DNA of 64,000 nucleotides from Alphaproteobacteria bacterium (GTDB lineage: Bacteria > Pseudomonadota > Alphaproteobacteria > Caulobacterales > Aquidulcibacteraceae). The stretch covers positions 62,001 to 126,000 of the forward strand of contig WGNI01000009.1 in NCBI GenBank assembly GCA_016124655.1, in the 5' to 3' direction. Within the stretch, counting starts at the first letter, position 1, and each line of letters starts with the position of its first letter. This document shows, piece after piece, positions 37,479 to 45,968 of the stretch. The notes under the pieces were generated by a model. It saw only the letters and a list, made by a program, of their open reading frames with translations, ran no database searches and was not told the DNA's origin. The position numbers and the translations under genes were made by a program.

Positions 37479-38527
37479 TGATCGCGTTGCGCCGCCCCGC
37501 GCAAAGTCCTGAGTTCCAGCCTGCGCCCCAGACCGCCAAGAAGGTTCTGGTGATCAAGCTTGGCGCGCTGGGCGATTTCATTCAGGCCCAGGCCGCGGCG
37601 AAAGTGATCCGCAATTACCATGTCGGCGCGCGCATCACGCTGTTGACCACCGAGCCGTTCAAGGCCTTCGCCGAGAAGTGTCCCTATTTCGATCTGGTCG
37701 AGGCCGACGGCCGCCCGCGCGACGCGCAAGCCACCGCGGCCCTGATCGCGCGCATCCGCGCCGCGAAGTACGACATGGTTTACGACCTGCAGACGTCTGG
37801 CCGGTCGTCGAATTATTTTCAGGCGCTGCGCCCCTGGCCGCCTTTGTGGTGCGGCATCGCGCCGGGCTGCGCCTATCCGCACGAAAACCCAGAGCGCGAG
37901 CAAATGCACTCGCTCGATCGCCTGGCCGATCAATTGCGCTGCGCAGGCCTTGGTCCTGAGGGCGGCTACGCGCCGGGCATGGCGCCGCTGCCGGATTTGC
38001 GCTGGGTCCGGAAAGCGCTGCGCGATCCCCCGCGCCTGCAGCCGGACTATTTCGGCATCCGCGGCCCGTTCGTGATGATGATCCCCGGCGCCTCGCCGCA
38101 TCGCCCGGAAAAGCGCTGGCCGGAAGAGAAATACGCCGAACTCGCCAAGAAGATCGCCGCCCGCGGCGTGACGCCCGTGGTGATCGGCGCCATGGCCGAG
38201 AAGGATGTCGGCGTCGCCGTGGCGAAGGCCGAGCCGATGGCCAAGAACCTCGTCACGCGCACCGATCTGTTCCAGCTCGTCACGCTGGCCGAACGCGCCG
38301 CCTTCGCCGTCGGCAACGACACCGGCCCGATGCACATCGCCGCCGCCGCCGGCGCGCGCTGCCTGGTGCTGTTTTCCTCCAATTCCGATCCGGAGAAGGT
38401 CGCCCCGCGCGGCCGCGGCGGCGTCGCCACGATCGCCGCCTCGCACTTGGGCGATCTGCCGGTGGACGAGGTCGACCGCGCCATCAAGAATTGCGGCGCC
38501 TACCAGGACGCGCCGCTGACGCGCTAA
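37478..38527 (+). CDS. Glycosyltransferase family 9 (heptosyltransferase-like)
   Basis: A 349-aa GT9 enzyme. After a short N-terminal extension, KKVLVIKLGALGDFIQAQAA is the ADP-heptose-binding start. Later come MMIPGASPHRPEKRWPEEKYA and FAVGNDTGPMHIAAAAGARCLVLF, the GT9 signature. It begins at ATG 37478 overlapping the GT4 stop, with GGAGG correctly placed. The pair probably builds the lipopolysaccharide core or a related surface glycan. Confidence 0.93.
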   Translation: MIALRRPAQSPEFQPAPQTAKKVLVIKLGALGDFIQAQAAAKVIRNYHVGARITLLTTEPFKAFAEKCPYFDLVEADGRPRDAQATAALIARIRAAKYDMVYDLQTSGRSSNYFQALRPWPPLWCGIAPGCAYPHENPEREQMHSLDRLADQLRCAGLGPEGGYAPGMAPLPDLRWVRKALRDPPRLQPDYFGIRGPFVMMIPGASPHRPEKRWPEEKYAELAKKIAARGVTPVVIGAMAEKDVGVAVAKAEPMAKNLVTRTDLFQLVTLAERAAFAVGNDTGPMHIAAAAGARCLVLFSSNSDPEKVAPRGRGGVATIAASHLGDLPVDEVDRAIKNCGAYQDAPLTR

Positions 38528-38763
38528 CAACTCACAGGCCGATCCCTGACAAACCCGTGAAGCGCAGGCTGCGCCATTGAACGGCGCTTGGCCGGTCCCT
38601 AAATCGCGCGCACGCGGGCCGGGCCCCTCTGGCGGACGCGGAAGGATCGATCTTCCGCGCCTGCGATGTCGGACCGCGTCGGGAGCAGGAGCGTCACGCT
38701 CTTCTCCGGCGTCTGAGGGCCCCCTCGCGCGTCGGCGCTCCCGCAACCCACTGAGGAGCGCAC

Positions 38764-38979
38764 ATGCAAAACCCAATGCCCGCCAAGGACCGCGACCCAG
38801 GCCCCGATCTGGAAGCCGCGCTCGTGGCGGACCTGTCTGGCCTCTATCGAATCCTGGGCGTTGAGACCCGTGCGGTCCCGCGCAACGAGACGCGCATCCA
38901 GGCGCTGGCCGAGGAGATCGGCGCGCGCCGCACGCGTCTTGAGCGCGTGCGCGGCGAACCGCCCCCGCACACGGATTAA
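38764..38979 (+). CDS. Small soluble protein of unknown function
   Basis: A 71-aa charged protein (DLEAALVADLSGLYRILGV, then ETRIQALAEEIGARRTRLERVR) likely forming a helical hairpin. GAGGAGC lies 6 bases before ATG 38764, supporting a real start. No family recognised. The preceding 236-bp gap contains a GCGGAA/TTCCGC stem around GATCGATC but nothing else I can identify. Confidence 0.6.
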   Translation: MQNPMPAKDRDPGPDLEAALVADLSGLYRILGVETRAVPRNETRIQALAEEIGARRTRLERVRGEPPPHTD

Positions 38980-39012
38980 GCCGGGCTTGCGTGAAAGGCC
39001 GCGCCGGGACGC

Positions 39013-39465
39013 TTACGCGCTCCCGCGCGGCTGCGCGGCCAGCGCGGCCAGCCGGTTCACCGCCTCCGCAAGGTTCGCCAGCTCCCGCTCCCGCAACAGA
39101 TCGATCTTGGCGTGCAGCGCCTCGATCTCCAGCTCCGCCTTGCGATTGATCTCGAAATCCTGGATCGCGCGCGATCGGTCGATATCGGATTGACGGTTCT
39201 GGCTCATCATGATGATCGGCGCGGTGTAGGCGGCCTGGAATGAGAGCACCAGGTTCAACAGGATGAACGGGAAGGGGTCGAATGGCCGTCCCGACGCCGT
39301 GTTCCACACGATCCACGCCAGCAGGATCGCGCTTTGCGTGAGCACGAACCGCCATGAGCCAACGGCCGCCGCAACGACGTCTGCGGCCTGCTCGCCGAAC
39401 GTGCGCGAGGCGGTTTCGCGGGTGACAGGTCCGCGCAGGGCGGCGGTTGCAGCATCATCGGTCAT
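39013..39465 (-). CDS. DUF1003 family membrane protein
   Basis: A 150-aa protein with the DUF1003 arrangement: an N-terminal helix, then two membrane helices containing FVLTQSAILLAWIVWNT and the conserved FDPFPFILLNLVLSFQAAYTA followed by PIIMMSQNRQSDIDR, and a C-terminal coiled tail (INRKAELEIEALHAKIDLLRE). Start 39465 is chosen from GGAG and the conserved N-terminus. DUF1003 proteins are widespread inner-membrane proteins of unknown function. Confidence 0.9.
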   Translation of the reverse strand: MTDDAATAALRGPVTRETASRTFGEQAADVVAAAVGSWRFVLTQSAILLAWIVWNTASGRPFDPFPFILLNLVLSFQAAYTAPIIMMSQNRQSDIDRSRAIQDFEINRKAELEIEALHAKIDLLRERELANLAEAVNRLAALAAQPRGSA

Positions 39466-39536
39466 GCGGAGCTCCGGCTGGAGCGCGCATGCTAAGCCGC
39501 CATTGCGCGATGAAAAGCCGTGCCGCGTGCGCGCGA

Positions 39537-39710
39537 TCAGCGCTGCATGCCGGGCGGAAACGCCACCGCCACCAGCGCGGTCCACACAAACGCGATCAGC
39601 GCCATGTATGCGCACACTCCGGCTGCGATTCCGGTCGCGCCGTCTGTGACCTGCGCCAGAATGCTGGCGATCATGAAAAGGGCCGACAGCGCCAGGGAAA
39701 GCGTGCGCAT
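39537..39710 (-). CDS. Small two-helix membrane protein
   Basis: A 57-aa hydrophobic protein: LSLALSALFMIASILAQV, then TGIAAGVCAYMALIAFVWTALVAVAF. Start 39710 begins with MRTLSLALS. The ribosome site is weak. It lies 71 bp upstream of the DUF1003 start on the same strand. No family recognised. Confidence 0.5.
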   Translation of the reverse strand: MRTLSLALSALFMIASILAQVTDGATGIAAGVCAYMALIAFVWTALVAVAFPPGMQR

Positions 39711-39905
39711 CAAAAAATCCGTCTGTGCGTGCTCAACCCCGGCACAACCTAACATGCGTCGCCTCGGTTCCATCTAAATTTCCGCACAGTTTCGCCTATT
39801 TGCGCGCCGCTGAGCCGGCATGACCCGCGTCACGGCTGCGCCGCGCCCGCTTTCGTAAACACGCCGCCCGTCGCCGCTGGTGGCGACGGTTTGGAGACGA
39901 AAGCG

Positions 39906-40016
39906 ATGATGCGTTTTCCGCTTCTGGCGCGCCTTGTGACGATCGCCTTCTCGGCGATCATTTTCGTGGCGTTCGCCATGCCGGTGGTGCGTCAAGCCGC
40001 GATGATCGTGGCATGA
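39906..40016 (+). CDS. 36-aa single-pass membrane peptide
   Basis: ATGATG at 39906 begins a peptide MMRFPLLARLVTIAFSAI (then IFVAFAMPVVRQAAMIVA): basic N-terminus, one membrane helix, short tail. GGAGACGAAAGC lies before the start. A hairpin (39868-39889, CCGTCGCC/GGCGACGG) sits just upstream and a strong terminator follows, so the gene has its own small transcription unit. Function unknown. Confidence 0.5.
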   Translation: MMRFPLLARLVTIAFSAIIFVAFAMPVVRQAAMIVA

Positions 40017-40044
40017 CCATTGTGCACCTGACCGGCGCCGGAGA

Positions 40045-40075
40045 GGGCGCGGGGCCGTTGGCCTCGCGCCCTTTT
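40045..40075 (+). terminator. Intrinsic terminator after the 36-aa peptide gene
   Basis: GGGCGCG-GGGCC and GGCC-CGCGCCC pair with one bulged/mismatched position around a GTT loop (40045-40071), followed by TTTT (40072-40075). This is a strong Rho-independent terminator. It separates the peptide gene from the sulfatase. Confidence 0.8.
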
Positions 40076-40163
40076 CATATCCGCAAGGCGGCGGGAATGT
40101 TTTGACACTACGAACGCCAATAGATTAGATCGCGCTCAGGAAACCAAAAGAAGGGGAGCGCCC

Positions 40164-41942
40164 ATGCGCCGCATCATGCAGGCGTTGGCGGCCGCGGCCG
40201 CGCTCTGGGCCGGCGCCGCGCACGCGCAAGCGACGCGGCCCAATGTCGTGATCCTGCTCATCGACGACGCCGGCTTCACCGATCTCGGCGCCTATGGCGG
40301 CGAAGCCCGCACGCCCAACATCGATCGCCTCGCCGCGCGCGGCGCGCAATTCTCCCGCTATTACACCTCGCCTTTGTGCTCGCCCTCGCGCGCCATGCTG
40401 CTCACCGGCGTCGATAATCACCGCACGGGCCTCGCGACCATTCCCGAAGTGCTGCCGCCTGAGCATGTCGGACGCCCGGGCTATTCCATGCGCCTGGAGC
40501 CGGGCCTCGAAACCGTCGCGCTGCGCCTGCGCGAGGCCGGCTATCGCACCTACATCACCGGCAAATGGCATTTGGGCCACGGCCCCGGCGATCTGCCCAA
40601 CGCGCACGGCTTTGACCGCTCCTTCGTGCTCGACGCCTCCGGCGCCGACAATTGGAGCCAGCAAGCCTACATGCCGTATTACGCCCACGCCGATTGGTTC
40701 GAGGACGGCGCGCCCGCGCGCTTGCCGGATAATTTCTATTCTTCGCAATTTATCGTCGACCGCATGATCGACTATCTCGATCAGGACGCCCGCGCCGATG
40801 CGCCGTTCTTCGCCTATCTCGGCTTTCAGGCCGTGCACATTCCGGTGCAGGCGCCGTCGGAATTCACCGCAAACTATATCGGTCTCTATGATCAGGGCTG
40901 GGAGCCGCTGCGCCAGGCGCGCTGGCGCCGCGCGCAAGAGCTGGGCCTGATCCCGCAAGGCGCGCCGATCGCACAGCTGCATTCGACCATGCGCGCCTGG
41001 GACGATGTCGACAGCCAAGAACGCGCGCTGCTGGCGCGCGCCATGGCCGTCCATGCCGGCATGCTGGAGGCGATGGATCATCACATCGGCCGCCTCATCG
41101 CGCATCTGGAGCGCACGGGCCGCGCGCAGAACACGATCTTTATTGTCACATCAGACAACGGTCCTGAGCCGTCTGATCCCATGCAAGCGACCGGCTTCGC
41201 GCAATGGCTGGCGCTGCAAGGCTATTCGCGCCGCGTCGACAATCTCGGCGAGCGCGGCTCCTACGCCTATATCGGCCCCGAATTCGCCAGCGCGACCGCA
41301 TCGCCCGGCGCTTTGTTCAAGTTTTACGCAACCGAAGGCGGCGTGCACGCGCCCTTGATCGCCGCCGGGCCGGGCGTCGCCGTTCAGCGCACCGCCGCGC
41401 GCGCCTTCGTCACCGATATCGCGCCGACAATCCTGGAATGGGCGGGCCTTGCCCCGCGCGCGCGCGAAGGGGCGCAACCCATCTCCGGCGTCAGCCTGCG
41501 CGCCGTGCTCGAAGGCCGCGAAAGCGTCGCGCGCGCGCCCGATGACGCCATCGCCATTGAAGTGTCCGGCAACGCCGCGCTCTATCGCGGCGATTACAAG
41601 ATCACGCGCACCATGGCGCCATATGGCGACGGCCGCTGGCGGCTTTACGATCTTGCCGCCGATCCCGGCGAGACCCGCGACCTCAGCGCGGCGATGCCGG
41701 AAATTTTCGCGCAGATGCAACAAGCCTACGCCGACTATGCCCGAGCCAATGGCGTGCTGGATCTGCCGGAAGGCTATGAAGTTCACCGGCAGGTCGAAAA
41801 GAACACCCTGGCCAAGCTGCGGCGGCGCTATGCTCCCGTCCTTGCCGCCGCCGGCGCAGGCCTTCTGGCGCTGATCGGCGCGGCGGTCTGGTTCGTGCGT
41901 CGCAGACAAAAGAAAGCGGCCCGGGCGGGGGCCGCTTTCTAG
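40164..41942 (+). CDS. Membrane-anchored sulfatase (formylglycine-type)
   Basis: A 592-aa alkaline-phosphatase-superfamily sulfatase. Signal peptide MRRIMQALAAAAALWAGAAHAQ is followed by the metal-binding VVILLIDDAGFTDLG (Asp34/35) and the sulfatase signature LCSPSRAMLL; Cys72 would be converted to formylglycine. Later motifs include GKWHLGHG and IFIVTSDNGPEPSD with Asp/Asn ligands. The C-terminus is a membrane helix (AGAGLLALIGAAVWFVRRR) with basic tail, so the enzyme is anchored facing the periplasm. A hairpin overlaps its stop codon. A formylglycine-generating enzyme is not in the window. Confidence 0.93.
   Translation: MRRIMQALAAAAALWAGAAHAQATRPNVVILLIDDAGFTDLGAYGGEARTPNIDRLAARGAQFSRYYTSPLCSPSRAMLLTGVDNHRTGLATIPEVLPPEHVGRPGYSMRLEPGLETVALRLREAGYRTYITGKWHLGHGPGDLPNAHGFDRSFVLDASGADNWSQQAYMPYYAHADWFEDGAPARLPDNFYSSQFIVDRMIDYLDQDARADAPFFAYLGFQAVHIPVQAPSEFTANYIGLYDQGWEPLRQARWRRAQELGLIPQGAPIAQLHSTMRAWDDVDSQERALLARAMAVHAGMLEAMDHHIGRLIAHLERTGRAQNTIFIVTSDNGPEPSDPMQATGFAQWLALQGYSRRVDNLGERGSYAYIGPEFASATASPGALFKFYATEGGVHAPLIAAGPGVAVQRTAARAFVTDIAPTILEWAGLAPRAREGAQPISGVSLRAVLEGRESVARAPDDAIAIEVSGNAALYRGDYKITRTMAPYGDGRWRLYDLAADPGETRDLSAAMPEIFAQMQQAYADYARANGVLDLPEGYEVHRQVEKNTLAKLRRRYAPVLAAAGAGLLALIGAAVWFVRRRQKKAARAGAAF
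41911..41940 (+). terminator. Hairpin overlapping the sulfatase stop codon
   Basis: AGAAAGCGGCC (41911-41921) and GGCCGCTTTCT (41930-41940) form an 11-bp stem with an 8-nt loop. It encodes the last residues of the sulfatase and includes the first base of its TAG stop. It probably acts as a terminator; the T-run is only the short T3 of the stem. Confidence 0.55.
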
Positions 41943-42115
41943 GGGGCTCAAGGAAAACCCGGCCGCGCAAGGGGGGGGCGGAGCGCGACCGGTCTTCGCA
42001 AGATCAAACGCCGCGCGCGGCGAGGGGTTCCACCCGCTCGATACTTTTTTCACGCGCTGCGCCCGCTTGGCCTGAGCATGGCGTCTGCGCCATGGTGTGC
42101 GCTCGGGAGGTCCAC

Positions 42116-43642
42116 ATGCGCGCGCTCTTGGCTGTGCTGGCTTGGCTCGTGTTTGCAGCGCCCGCGCACGCCGGTCCTGGCGAGGCGTTGGTGATCGGCA
42201 ACGGCGCCTATCGCGGCGAGGGCCTGGCGCTGTCCAATCCCATCGCCGACGCGCAGATCATGACCGCCCGGCTGCGCGCCCGCGGCTTCCGCGTCGAGAT
42301 GCTGACCGACGCCGACGCAGCCCGGATGCGCGCCGGCATCGAAGGTTTCGTCGCCCGCGCCGGCGCCGTGCTCGACCCCAGCGTGTCGCACTTCTTCTAT
42401 TATTCCGGCCATGGCGTGCAGATCGGCGGCGAGAACTATCTCTTGCCCGTCGATGTCCGCATCGACAGCGCAGCCGCGCTGACGCAGTCGGCGGTGCCCG
42501 CGAACACGCTGTTCTCCGCCATGCAGCGCCTCAACAACCGCATCAATTTCATCGTGCTCGACGCCTGCCGCTCCAATCCCTTCGCCGCGGCGGGTCAAAC
42601 CGAATCCGGCCTCGCCTCGCTTTCCGGCCTCGCCAACACCTTCATCGCCTTTTCCACCGCGCCCGGCATGGACGCGCTCGACGGCGAGGGGCGCAATTCG
42701 CGCTTCACCGCAGCGCTCGCGCGCGCCATGGGCGATGAGACCGCCACCGCGCAGGACGTGTTTCGCCGCGCCCGCGCGTACGTCATCGAAACCAGCGGCG
42801 GCGCCCAGCAACCTGATTATGTCGACGTCATCACGCTCTCCGGCGGCGATCCGTGGCGCTCGGTGATTTTGGGATCGCGCGCGCTCGGCCGCACGCGCGG
42901 ACTTGTCCAAGTCAGCGCCTATGGCGAACTGACGAATTATTCCACCGCCGTGCAAGCGCTTGCGCTCAGGCCCGCGCCCAGCGCCGATGCGCCCTCGCTT
43001 GAGCGCTGGGTGGCCGCGATGCGCGCCATGGTCGACGCCGGCGACCGCAACGCGGAAATCCAACCCGATTATCTCGATGAAACCTACGAGCCGCTGCTGC
43101 GCCGCGTGCTGCGCGCAGCGCAGAATGAACGCTGGAGCGAATACGATCTCGCGCTGTTTTTGGCCCACGCCGCGCAGGAGACGTATCAATTCCAGGCGCT
43201 CGCCGAATATGGCTCGGAAAGCTATCTCGCCCGCTATGACGGCCGCGCCGACCTTGGTAATACCACGCCGGGCGACGGCGCGCGCTATCGCGGCCGCGGC
43301 CTTCTGCAATTGCGCGGCCGCGCCAATTATCGCCGGCTTGGCGCAGCCGTCGGCTTCGATCTGGAGAACCAGCCCGAGGCGCTCGCGCTGGATGAAGATT
43401 TGTCCGCCCGCGTGTCCGTGGCGATGTTCCGCCCGGCCGCCGCCGCGCTCACACGCGCGCCGCGCGGCGATCTGATCCGCACCACCGAAATCCTCACCGG
43501 CGCAACCCGCGATGTCGGCCTGCGCGGGCATTTCTTCGCCCGCATCCTGCGCGCGCTGCAGGCCCCGCCGCCGGCCGCGCACAGGGTGGACGGCCCGCTC
43601 GTGCCCCACCAGTCCGGCCCAAATCCTGTCGACCCGCCTTGA
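42116..43642 (+). CDS. Exported caspase-like protease fused to a GH19 (chitinase/lysozyme-type) domain
   Basis: A 508-aa protein with an N-terminal signal peptide (MRALLAVLAWLVFAAPAHA) and ribosome site GGGAGG. Residues ~22-250 are a peptidase C14 caspase-p20-like domain: GEALVIGNGAYRGEGLALSN, the catalytic His99 in HFFYYSGHGVQ and Cys151 in FIVLDACRSNPF. After a linker, residues ~320-490 are a GH19-type domain: FLAHAAQETYQFQAL with the catalytic Glu355, then RYRGRGLLQLRGRANYRRLG and ILTGATRDVG. The product would act in the periplasm or outside the cell, coupling proteolytic control to peptidoglycan cleavage. A CATGGCG/CGCCATG hairpin lies 22 bases before the start. Confidence 0.88.
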   Translation: MRALLAVLAWLVFAAPAHAGPGEALVIGNGAYRGEGLALSNPIADAQIMTARLRARGFRVEMLTDADAARMRAGIEGFVARAGAVLDPSVSHFFYYSGHGVQIGGENYLLPVDVRIDSAAALTQSAVPANTLFSAMQRLNNRINFIVLDACRSNPFAAAGQTESGLASLSGLANTFIAFSTAPGMDALDGEGRNSRFTAALARAMGDETATAQDVFRRARAYVIETSGGAQQPDYVDVITLSGGDPWRSVILGSRALGRTRGLVQVSAYGELTNYSTAVQALALRPAPSADAPSLERWVAAMRAMVDAGDRNAEIQPDYLDETYEPLLRRVLRAAQNERWSEYDLALFLAHAAQETYQFQALAEYGSESYLARYDGRADLGNTTPGDGARYRGRGLLQLRGRANYRRLGAAVGFDLENQPEALALDEDLSARVSVAMFRPAAAALTRAPRGDLIRTTEILTGATRDVGLRGHFFARILRALQAPPPAAHRVDGPLVPHQSGPNPVDPP

Positions 43643-43649
43643 TGGCGCG

Positions 43650-44006
43650 TTAGACGCGCTGCATCCGCTGCACGAATTCGACCGTGCTGATGTCGCCGTC
43701 CCAATAGCCGATCAGCGCGTCCGCGTTCAGCTGCACCCAGGCGAGAACGGCGGCCTCATCCTTCGCGGATAACTCTCCGTGCAGCAGCGCCGGCGCCGGA
43801 CGCACGGCGACGACGGCCGTGTCGTCGGCGTTCATGCGGTCCCCGTGCGTGCGGCACACCTTGACCCGCGCATCATGGCGTGCGCGGCCTTTGGGGCTGA
43901 CCCAGACGGTCATGGGCAGCCCGGTGTCGCGGGGGTAGAGATTGGCCATCTCGAAGAGGTCTTCCTCTTCTGTTCGGCCCGACTCATCAAGGGTATGCGT
44001 ATCCAT
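43650..44006 (-). CDS. Small protein related to DUF4160-like alphaproteobacterial proteins
   Basis: A 118-aa acidic protein. The core MANLYPRDTGLPMTVWVSPK and GRARHDARVKVCRTHGDRMN matches a small conserved protein I recall from Alphaproteobacteria with DUF4160-like strands, followed by LAWVQLNADALIGYWDGDIS. The start at 44006 is chosen; one six codons upstream is possible. Function unknown. It is convergent with the caspase fusion (8 bp between stops) and divergent from infC. Confidence 0.75.
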   Translation of the reverse strand: MDTHTLDESGRTEEEDLFEMANLYPRDTGLPMTVWVSPKGRARHDARVKVCRTHGDRMNADDTAVVAVRPAPALLHGELSAKDEAAVLAWVQLNADALIGYWDGDISTVEFVQRMQRV

Positions 44007-44162
44007 GGCCGACGACCTTACCACGTTGCGTGCGCGCCACGAAGCAAGGGTGCGCCCTTGATGGCGCTGGCCGGCAAAGCGATATAGAGTGATGCGTGGC
44101 GGGGGGATTCCCGCCCGTTTCCATTTCAGCCTTCAGGATCAACGCACCATGGGAGAAGCAGC

Positions 44163-44708
44163 ATAGCCCGTCGTCCATTTGCCGCCCCGCCGCCCGTAAA
44201 GGACGGGCCGCGGGTCAACGAGGAAATCCGCGGCGTCCCCCGCGTTCTTCTCATCGATGAAGCCGGGGAAAAGCAGGGCGAAATGCCCATCACCGCAGCG
44301 CTCGAGGCGGCCCAGGAGGCCGGTCTCGATCTGGTGGAGGTGGCCCCGCAGGCCCAGCCGCCGGTCTGCAAGATCATGGACTTCGGGAAGTACCGCTTCG
44401 AGGAGCAGAAGAAGAAGGCCGCCGCGCGCAAGAACGCCAAGCAGGTCGAACTGAAGGAAGTCAAAGTCCGGCCCAACATCGACGACCACGACTATGACGT
44501 GAAGATGCGCGCCATCCATCGCTTCTTCGAGGACGGCGACAAGGTGAAGGTCACGCTCCGCTTCCGCGGCCGCGAAATGGCCCACACCGATATCGGCATC
44601 CGCCTGTTGGAGCGCATGCGCTCCGAACTCGATCAGATCGCCAAGGTCGAGCAGGAGCCGCGCTTCGAGGGCCGTCAGGTCGTCATGGTGATGTCGCCGC
44701 GCGCATAG
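44163..44708 (+). CDS. infC: Translation initiation factor IF-3
   Basis: IF-3 binds the 30S subunit, promotes fidelity of start-codon choice and subunit dissociation. The full-length protein (181 aa) has N-domain [21 protein letters not shown] and C-domain [16 protein letters not shown] and [13 protein letters not shown]. From the in-frame stop at 44085 to the internal ATG at 44283 there is no ATG, GTG or TTG. ATA at 44163, 7 bases after GGGAG, is the best start. Non-standard infC starts are the basis of IF-3 autoregulation elsewhere (AUU in E. coli). An MGEAA mini-ORF ends in a TAG overlapping the ATA. A GGCGGG/CCCGCC hairpin lies at 44098-44115. Confidence 0.95.
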   Translation: MARRPFAAPPPVKDGPRVNEEIRGVPRVLLIDEAGEKQGEMPITAALEAAQEAGLDLVEVAPQAQPPVCKIMDFGKYRFEEQKKKAAARKNAKQVELKEVKVRPNIDDHDYDVKMRAIHRFFEDGDKVKVTLRFRGREMAHTDIGIRLLERMRSELDQIAKVEQEPRFEGRQVVMVMSPRA

Positions 44709-44720
44709 TGCGACCGAAGA

Positions 44721-45740
44721 TCAGGCGTCGGCGGTCTCGCGCAGGCGCCGCGCCTGATACGCGCCCGAGGTCGGCGAATAGCGCTGATAAAGCCGCTTCG
44801 CTTCGCGCAGCGCAGCGCCCGGCAGCAACAGCGTCGGCAGCGCCGAATACCAGAACGCCGGCAGGTCCGCGTACGTGCGCAGCAGCAGCGCCAGCGCCGC
44901 GCCGATCTTGGGCGTGGGGCCCGGCGCGGTCTTGGCGTTCCGCAGCCGCGCGATGATGTGGCTGTTGAAGATGCGCGTGCGCATCGTGCGCCGCGCGGCC
45001 GGCTTGGCGCCGAAGAAGGCGTCCGCCAGCTGTTCATACGCTACGACATCGACCTTCAGCCGGTCCACCCAACCGAGCTGCGACAGAAACTGATCATTGC
45101 TCGTGCGGTAGCCCACGCACGGCGTGTTCACCACGCCCCAGCCGCCGAACCGCTCCGCCATGCGGCCGGCGATATAGACCTGCACATAGAGGTTCTGGAA
45201 TTTTTCGATCGGGTCTTCCGCGCACACCCGCCCCCACATCTCGGCATTGACCACCATGGTCGACATGAAGCCGAGCGCCTCGGGAATTGCGGTGAAGAGC
45301 GCCTCCGCGCCCTCCAGCCGCTGCGTCTCCGGCAGCGCGCCATAGCCCACGACATCGGCGAAGTCGTAATCGTAATCGATCGAGCCGAGCGTCAGCCCCG
45401 CCACGCCCGGCCATCGGTCCAGCGCGGACAGCACGGCGTCGACCGCGCCCGGCTCCAGCTGGTCGTCATCGCCCATCAGCCAGGCGTAGTCCCCGCTCGC
45501 CAGCGCCACGACCGCCTGAAAATTCTTGTCGAGCCCGATGTTCTGCGGCTGCGCCACGAAGATCAGCTTCGGGATCGCGCCGCGATAGCGCTCCGCCACA
45601 GCGGCTGTGTCGTCGCCCGACGCGTCGTCGCTGATCACCACCTCAATGTCCGGCCGGCCCTGCGCGACGATGGAGTCGAGCAGATGCGCCAGGCAGTCCG
45701 GGCGCCGGAAGGTGGGGATGCAGATCGACAGCCTGGTCAC
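44721..45740 (-). CDS. Glycosyltransferase family 2
   Basis: A 339-aa inverting GT-A enzyme. The N-terminal domain shows RLSICIPTFRRPDCLAHLLDSI, then VVISDDASGDDTAAVAERY and the DxD metal site in YAWLMGDDDQLEPGAVDAVL. The C-terminal 100 residues are Arg-rich and helical. It is encoded convergently with infC, 12 bp between stops. Product could be O-antigen or capsule sugar addition; substrate unknown. Confidence 0.92.
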   Translation of the reverse strand: MTRLSICIPTFRRPDCLAHLLDSIVAQGRPDIEVVISDDASGDDTAAVAERYRGAIPKLIFVAQPQNIGLDKNFQAVVALASGDYAWLMGDDDQLEPGAVDAVLSALDRWPGVAGLTLGSIDYDYDFADVVGYGALPETQRLEGAEALFTAIPEALGFMSTMVVNAEMWGRVCAEDPIEKFQNLYVQVYIAGRMAERFGGWGVVNTPCVGYRTSNDQFLSQLGWVDRLKVDVVAYEQLADAFFGAKPAARRTMRTRIFNSHIIARLRNAKTAPGPTPKIGAALALLLRTYADLPAFWYSALPTLLLPGAALREAKRLYQRYSPTSGAYQARRLRETADA

Positions 45741-45968
45741 GCCGATAACCCTATTTCGCCAAGCCCTTGCCGCCGTGCAGGCTTGGCGCCGGGAGACCCT
45801 CTTGAAGCAAGAGCTGGGCCTCCGCGTCCGCTAGCGCATGCATCTGCGCCGCGATTCGCGTCAATTGTAAGGGGGTGTGATCACGCCGCCGCCACCGAGA
45901 GCGTGCTGGCCAAACGGGGGCGCCGGTTTTGGCGGCGATCATGCGCCACCCTTTGGGGCGGGCGTCGC

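Noticed and set aside
37409-39355. 648-aa minus-strand frame across the GT9 gene
   Set aside because: Antisense to a well-identified GT9 gene and crosses intergenic DNA; no recognisable protein sequence.
45751-45846. Short minus-strand frame (about 30 aa) after the GT2 start
   Set aside because: No ribosome site or homologous pattern; the gap 45741-45968 is better described as non-coding.
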